Positions 57,961-64,000 of a stretch of DNA of 64,000 nt are shown one piece after another (position 1 is the first letter of the stretch; each line of letters opens with the position of its first letter). Below the pieces are notes generated by a model. The model saw only the letters and a program-made list of their open reading frames with translations, had not been told where the DNA came from and did no database searches. The DNA comes from Prunella strophiata (taxonomy: Eukaryota; Chordata; Aves; Passeriformes; Prunellidae). Location of the stretch: the NCBI GenBank assembly GCA_036583965.1, contig JAZBQD010000013.1, positions 7,046,144-7,110,143 of the forward strand, in the 5' to 3' direction. A program made the position numbers and the translations under genes.

Positions 57961-60900
57961 CACATTGGAGGCAGGGTGTAGAAAAACCATACTGTGCCTT
58001 TGCCACAAGATCTGTCAGTAATGGTCCAAGCAGGCCACTGTGGACTTTGCAGAGCCTGGTGGGAGAGGGTCTCCTTGCTCCTGTGGCTCTGCTGTGCCCT
58101 GGGCATGGGCCATTAGCAGCCCAGTGCCCCTGTGTGCTGGCCAGAGGAGTGGTGTTGATTCTGTATCTGACAGCAAAGTAGCTGCGTCGTGCCTGAGGCT
58201 TAACCTTTAAATTCTGCAGAGTTGGACAAGTGAAACTCCACAGGACATGGCAGAAAATGCTGAGCTCTTGGAAAGGCTAATCTGGCCGTGCGTGATCTCC
58301 AGAGCCAGCCCCAGCAGCTGAATTAATTCCTTCAATAGCTGGGCTGCTTTCGGTCCCCGCTTTCCCAGCTGCAGACACATGGTTAACCTGCAGAGCCCCA
58401 CGACAGCAGAGCACAGCTTTTGGCCTTTTCAGGTATGTGCTGGGAGTTAAGGTGGGTTTCTTTTAAATGGAAGCTGTAACAGTGTGTTTTATGGTACTAC
58501 CTACCACCTCTGTCCAGAGTGGCTTAGTGCAAATCACCCCTCAGATGAGGTTCTCTTGTCAGATATTTTTCACTCTCTGTAGTTTCTTAGACCTCTGTTA
58601 ACAAACCAAAAATCCTGAACCATCTTATTTTTGAAAAAAGCCCCATAAAATTAATCCCTTTTTCCTTTGTTCCGTCCACAGGAGGAGGCTTTTTTATAGC
58701 ATTCAAAAAGGAAGGAAAGATTTTTGAGTACTGAAACCTAAAAGCTTCCCCAAACTAGTTCCTCACCATTGTGTTTTTCTCTGGCGAGCACTTTGAATCT
58801 GGATTTGCAGAATTCTTCTGCTTTGCAATTTCCTCTGAGTGATCCCACCACCACCAGCGTGTCTGGGGAACGTCGCTGGGCTCTGGCCCTCCATCAGCTG
58901 GAAATGCTGGAGGGAAGGGAGGCTGTGGAAGGGAACAGAGCATTTTTGAAAAGCTGGCCACTTCCTTCAGTGTCTTGACTGGTTTTTTCCTTTTCTTGAA
59001 ATAATAATATTAACAAAAGTGTTTTTGATAAAACAGTGAGAAAATGCTGCAGAAGAGCTAATTATGACTTCTCATATGACGGCAACTCCTCTGGAAAGCA
59101 GCTGCAGAAACCTGCCCAGCCCACAGAGCCACGGTGGTTTTCTTCCAGGGTTCCTCCTGCTGCTGGTGTGTGACCGAGGCTGGGCTGGTGTGAGCTGGGC
59201 CCCATCTCCTTTGGGTGTCAGACACATCCTCTGCTCCTCAAACTGCTCTGGGGGGGGATGAAGGGCTTCACCCTGCTGCGGGCAGCTGCACTTCGCTGCG
59301 TGAATTCCAATCAGGAGCTGCAGGAGGAGGAGGAGGAGGACGAAGCTGGCTGGGTTTTGAGTCAGAAAAGAAGCCCTGTATTTTTCTCCTTTCAGCTATT
59401 TATCAAGGCTCAGTGCAAAGGGCCTGACACCCGGCCAGCACAGCCCGGCTGCTGTGATGTGTGTGACACACGAGCCGGTAATGAGGGACCTTCTGCGGAA
59501 CGGCCAATTGAGCAGCCGGTGCCTCCAACAGCTTCATCTCGGAGGGACGGCGGGTGGATCTCTATTTTGACACATCCTCGCTGAATGAGGAAGAGAACAA
59601 GCAGAAAATGGCTGATGATAAATGCAGCAATTAGGGAAGCTTAATGGAGCAGAAGGTTTTTTGTGAGAAGACAAAGGAATTGCCGTGCCGACACCTGCAA
59701 GGAGGTCCCAGCCGCTGCGCAGGGAGCCTCCAGCTGTGCCGCAGCAGCAGGGGCTGGGATGAGGGGAGCCGACCTTTTTACTTCACACACACATCCCTCA
59801 AAGGCTTTGGAAAAATATTTTCCAAGTTAAACTTCAAAACATCATTTGATTTTTCTTTTTCTCCATTATGTTCAGAAACGGGAGCCTGTAATTTAGGCCT
59901 GGTGCAGCCTTCCCCCACTCCTTGCTTTTTATTCAGTTTCACATAATACAGTGCACTACTGGGAAAGGCATTTTCCTGACAAAGTATTGATCTTGGTGCT
60001 GTAAAGAGCCGTGGCCTCAGCAGGGGGATGCCATCTTGCTGGACACAAGTGGACAAGAAGTGGCTCCCTGGGCAATGCTGCTTGCCCACAGTGATGCCCA
60101 GCTTGAGGCTGTGCCCATGACCTGCCCTGCTCTTCCCAAAGCACCATGTTTCTGAGCTACGCCCTGGGCTACCAGCTCCCCAAGATTTGAGCAAAAGTGC
60201 TAAATTTATTTGCCCAAGCCCCATTTCTCTTTATTTCCTTAGCTGGATTCTCCTCAAAGCCAACTGCCTGTGCAAAGGGACACCAAGAAGCACTGGGAAG
60301 AGCTCTGCAAGGGGTGTTGGCATGGGGACACACAGGTTTTGGTGATGGGCAATGCCATTTTGGCCTCTCACAAGACCATTACCAAAATCCCCCAACACTG
60401 CAACACAACTATTTTCTTAAGCCTTTGGCAAAAAGGAATTTCCTGAGGGAGGTAAGGGAAAGTTTTTTTTTTTTTTTTTTTTTTTTTCTGCTTGGCACAA
60501 GCCAAGGAAAACACACATCTTGTTTTCCCCTCTGTTGACGGTTTCTCGGCTCCAGCCTGAGCTGCGCACTGCTGCTCTCTACCCCTGCTCTCATTCTGGC
60601 ACTCGCTGGGCTGCCCCAAGCACAGCTGGTGTGTGTCCCTCTTCCCTTAAGCTCAGCACACTGCATTCCTGACTCCTTGGCTCCTTTTGCTTTCCCTCCC
60701 CGGGGCCGGGGCGGGGCTGGCGTTGCAGACCTGACCGTGGAAGCTCAGCCTGCTGCCGAGCCCTTGGGCTCCCCTGCATCACCCCTCTGTTTGTCTAACG
60801 CCAGCTCACCAACAGCTAACCACATATTTATGATATCTATATAGGCTGGAAAGGACAATTCCCATATGCTTATTTCAGGCAATAAAGCTGGATTTTTAGG

Positions 60901-61410
60901 GAAGCACTAGATCTTTTTGTCAAGGAACAGTTAATATTTTTGACAAGTGATCTGAGGATGTGTTACAGCTTTAGAGATTGGCTTTTCCCCTCACTCTCTG
61001 GTATCCTAGTTGTCTATTTTATTCACTGGGCCAAGAGTGACCCCCATTAGCTGAAGCTGGTGCACACATCTTCCATGGAGCCCCAATGGGCATGTGGCAT
61101 TTTGGACAAAAGGTAATTTAAGTGCAACCACTGGTCTCCCTCCTTAAGTCTTCCTGAGTATTTTTTTAAACACAGGTTGCCTGAGGCAAGCAATGAACCT
61201 TCCAAATCCCATCTTTTTCCTCCCACCCACTGTCATTTGTTTGCTGCATTCCACCCTTTTTTGGTGACAGGGAAGTCTTTGGGGAGACAGCCAAAAGTAG
61301 AATAAAAATGGTGAAAATGGCACAAAATGAAAGCTGAACAGTGGTAGAAATGCATAAAACCCAGGAAGTCCTTCTGTACCAGTTCTTTTAGCAGAAGGCA
61401 GCTCAGCTGG
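57961..61410. other. Intergenic region, no gene seen
   Basis: Mixed-composition sequence with a T25 run at 60463-60487. A possible further enhancer-like block lies at 59460-59640, with a CpG-containing core followed by an A-rich TGATGATAAATGCAGCAATT stretch. A RUNX-like AACCACA occurs near 60820. No coding exon is supported. Confidence 0.4.
60463..60487. repeat. T25 homopolymer
   Basis: Twenty-five consecutive T in non-coding sequence. Confidence 0.85.
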
Positions 61411-61419
61411 GGTGGCTTA

Positions 61420-61740
61420 AAGGAATAAGGCTGAATTAATTAGTTTCTCTGTTTAGGTAATAATACCATTAATCATGATGAACCATTTTGCAAGAAGGGC
61501 TGATACTCGACACTGTGTAATTCCACAGGAATCCCACTGTAGTGCAGCATTATTGATGGGTCATCCTCTGAAGGCGTGAGAGCAATGCCTCCTAATACAG
61601 TAAATGGCAAACCACTGATTTTCTTTTAATATTCAGACCACCACAACATCAGTCATGATGAATTCTTCTGGCACCAGGGTGGCTGCAATAAGCAATCCTT
61701 CAGGAATGCCAGGAGAGCATAGCATTGATTTAATGCTCAC
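61420..61740. promoter_or_regulatory. Candidate conserved non-coding element with repeated TCATGATGAA
   Basis: Unique AT-rich block with GAATTAATTAG, CCATTAATCATG and TTTTAATATTCAG motifs. The 10-mer TCATGATGAA occurs at 61473-61482 and again at 61653-61662 in the same orientation. Non-coding in all frames. Confidence 0.35.
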
Positions 61741-62689
61741 TTTTTAAGTCATACACAGACCAAATGCTTCCAAAGGATCTGGCCCATTTTTGCATTTTTT
61801 TTCTGAAGTTTGCAGTAACAACCTCCTTGCTCACATGCACCTGCATTAGGAACATGCAGCTATGGACTCTAACAGAGGTTAGGAGGGCTCATTTATGCAG
61901 GTCCATGTCAGAGATGGTGTCAAACAAGATCCCATGTTGGACACTGGCACCAGGAGAATTACAATCCCCCTGAGCCAGCATTATGAATCTTTATGCTGAG
62001 TCCAACACGCTTTTCACATCCACCATGTGCTCTACGTTCCTCCGATTTCAGCTGGGAGAGCAGGTGCTGATTTTTAATGCCTATTTTGTTTTAAGCCTCC
62101 TTTCATCAGATTAAGGACCCTGCTATTTTATTTCATTTCATTTTTCCACGCTCAGTAATTTAGTCACACGCAGACTTAAACCCAGAAGCTGCACCACGCT
62201 GCTAAAGCCCCGCCGCCCACGGCTGCGGCAGCGCCAGGGGCTGGGGGCACAGCTCCATCCCCCCGAGCCCAGGGAGAGCCTGGGGAAGCAAATGGGAGGT
62301 GCAGAGCAGCGCTGGAGGTGATAACTTCCCGTGGTGATGCCAGCAGCAGGGTCCCTCCACACGAGCTGCTGCACACAGGCCGTGCTTCCTTTGCTGTCCT
62401 CCTCTCCCCTGGCAGGAGATGCTGGGTCAGCCCCTGGGCCGTGGGGTGGAGATGCTGCAGGGCTGGGGGCACTGCTCTGCTCTCCTCCCCAAACCCCCAA
62501 ATCCCGACCTCCAAAGCGGGTTCCTTCTGCTGGGAAGGATTCACAGGCAGAAGCAAATCCCTGTCCCGGCACCAGCCCCTTCCTCCAGCTGCCTCCTCCC
62601 AGCCGTCAATAAACCATTAGCCTCGAGTCAACAGCGCTGGCTACGACACACAAACACTCAACTGCCTTTTTCATCCAAAATCAATGTTG
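61741..62689. other. Intergenic region with GC-rich block
   Basis: AT-rich sequence to about 62160, then a GC-rich stretch (62160-62620) open on both strands with no protein likeness. A reverse-complement AATAAA (TTTATT) lies at 62127-62132 and could serve a minus-strand transcript. Confidence 0.4.
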
Positions 62690-64000
62690 TATTTATCTTC
62701 ATTGATCTACAAGGAAACTGAATGTTTAAAATTACAGGGGGTGCAGGGGGGAGGACGGGGAGGGGGGGGGAAACAAGAGTTACAGAGCCAAGAAAATAGT
62801 AGCGGATGGCTGAATTAACTAGAGAGAAAAAGCCCAGGATATATAAAACATGGACACTGAAAAATAAAATAAGGGAAGGGGGGATGGTACAGCAAGTAAA
62901 ACATGGCAAAATTTACATATGGATGAAAAGTAAAATTGGAAATAAAAAATAAATCATGCCAAAAAGCAGTTCAAGGCAGAACCACACTGAAACAAACATT
63001 TGCTTATGGTCTTCATGTACTATAGATAATATATCAGAATTTCTTTTTTTTTTTTAATCAACCATTAGACTTTTTTTTTTTTGCACTCCTAAAATTCTAC
63101 TTTGTCTTGTATACAGATTCCAATAAGAACACTGCACAATTAGCACAAGGGGTCCACGGAAAATTGTCCTTGCTTGCCAGCGATCCTGCCCACAACACAA
63201 AAAAAGAGAAAAAAAAAAGGAAAAAAAAATAAGGAAAGGGTCTGCCGCATGGTACTGTGCCAGTTCCATCTGCTTTTGCCAGCTTGAAAAGTAGGAAACC
63301 AAAATTCCCTTCCAGGAGCGTGTGTCTTTCTCTTTCCTTGACGAACTGTCCCTTGTGTTTGTACAAAAAAATTCAGTCTCTCTTTTTTTTTTTTTTTTTT
63401 TGTTAAACACAAGCATCCTTCTTCCTGTTCACATGCCATTGCCATTCTGTCTCCAGAGTTGCGAGTTGGTTGTTTTTGGGTTGTTTTTTTTTTAATTTTT
63501 TTTTTTAAAACCTTCCTCCCCCCAACATCCACTAAGACCTGCCTCCGAGTTCTTGCATAGTTGAAGTATATATGCCGTACTGAGCTTTCTGAGTGTGAAT
63601 TTCTGACTGTGACAAGAGTATGAGTTGTAACCATGTTAACAAATAACCAGAGTGGTTCTAGAAACCATTTTTATAAAGTCTACCTATGTTAAGAATTTAA
63701 TATTGGTGTACATTTATATTAACAGAGTATTTACAGTTTGTTTTCTTTTTTTTTTTTTTTGTTTAAAACAAGAAGTCAAAAAAAATTCCTCTTAAATTTC
63801 TGCATAATATAATAAGGCAAAAAACAAACAGTTTTGTACATTATTATTATTATTAATATTTTAATATATATCTGTAACTTCGGTTCCAAAGTACCAAGGT
63901 AAGTGATCAATTGGCCTCAGAAGGGAACCTCACAGTGGACTGTAAAACTACAGTATTTCCATAAATAATACTTTTAAGAAACCCTGGGTATTTTTTTCTT
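62690..64000 (-). other. Possible 3' UTR of a gene beyond the right edge
   Basis: About 1.3 kb of non-coding sequence with homopolymer runs of A/T (63036-63055, 63071-63082, 63380-63401, 63482-63506, 63746-63760), AT-rich motifs near 63840-63870 and unique blocks between them. It has the texture of a vertebrate 3' UTR. Minus strand is preferred because no coding exon precedes it on the plus strand, but AATAAA also occurs on the plus strand (about 62862 and 62943). I cannot name the gene. Confidence 0.35.
62737..62770. repeat. G-rich tract, potential G-quadruplex
   Basis: Four or more G-runs (GGGGG, GGGGGG, GGGG, GGGGGGGGG) separated by one to five bases on the plus strand. It would be C-rich in a minus-strand transcript. 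Confidence 0.8.

Noticed and set aside
1..64000. CRISPR arrays, prophage, operons, rRNA or tRNA genes
   Set aside because: The DNA is a vertebrate nuclear segment. No regularly spaced repeats of CRISPR type, cloverleaf genes or rRNA were seen.

Overview
This window is nuclear DNA from a vertebrate, most likely a bird. It has long introns with GT/AG (and two GC/AG) splice sites, a CpG-island promoter, 3' ends of CR1 retrotransposons of the kind abundant in birds, and an AT-rich intergenic landscape with GC-rich patches. Nothing prokaryotic is present, and most open frames in the window are chance.

The one confidently named gene is CHFR (minus strand, coding span 11144-29249), the mitotic-checkpoint E3 ubiquitin ligase. 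I resolved 17 coding exons by matching conserved protein blocks and splice phases. The result is a complete reading frame of about 677 residues with an FHA domain, a RING finger, a cysteine-rich region and a C-terminal PBZ zinc finger. Its promoter is a CpG island (about 29280-29960) with a reversed CCAAT box, two YY1-type motifs and a non-coding first exon. Two of its introns appear to use GC donors, and a start-stop uORF (ATGTGA) lies just upstream of the start codon.

Left of CHFR, on the plus strand and convergent with it, are the last exons of a second protein-coding gene (1233-1478 and 2093-2830, possibly also 802-891). Its product is a low-complexity, serine/proline-rich C-terminal region that I could not identify. 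The 2831-11143 stretch holds the 3' UTRs and 3' flanks of the two convergent genes.

Right of CHFR (about 30000-62600) I find no convincing coding exon. This intergenic part contains a 200-bp hAT-type DNA transposon remnant with a perfect 8-bp target-site duplication (37040-37239), microsatellites, a 41-bp poly(A), a CpG-dense patch with a CTCF-like motif (about 42100-42400), and a diverged repeat pair whose differences look like CpG decay. It also contains several AT-rich, homeodomain- or GATA-site-rich blocks that look like conserved non-coding enhancers. The last 1.3 kb (about 62690-64000) resembles the 3' UTR of a gene lying beyond the right edge, but its gene and strand are uncertain.
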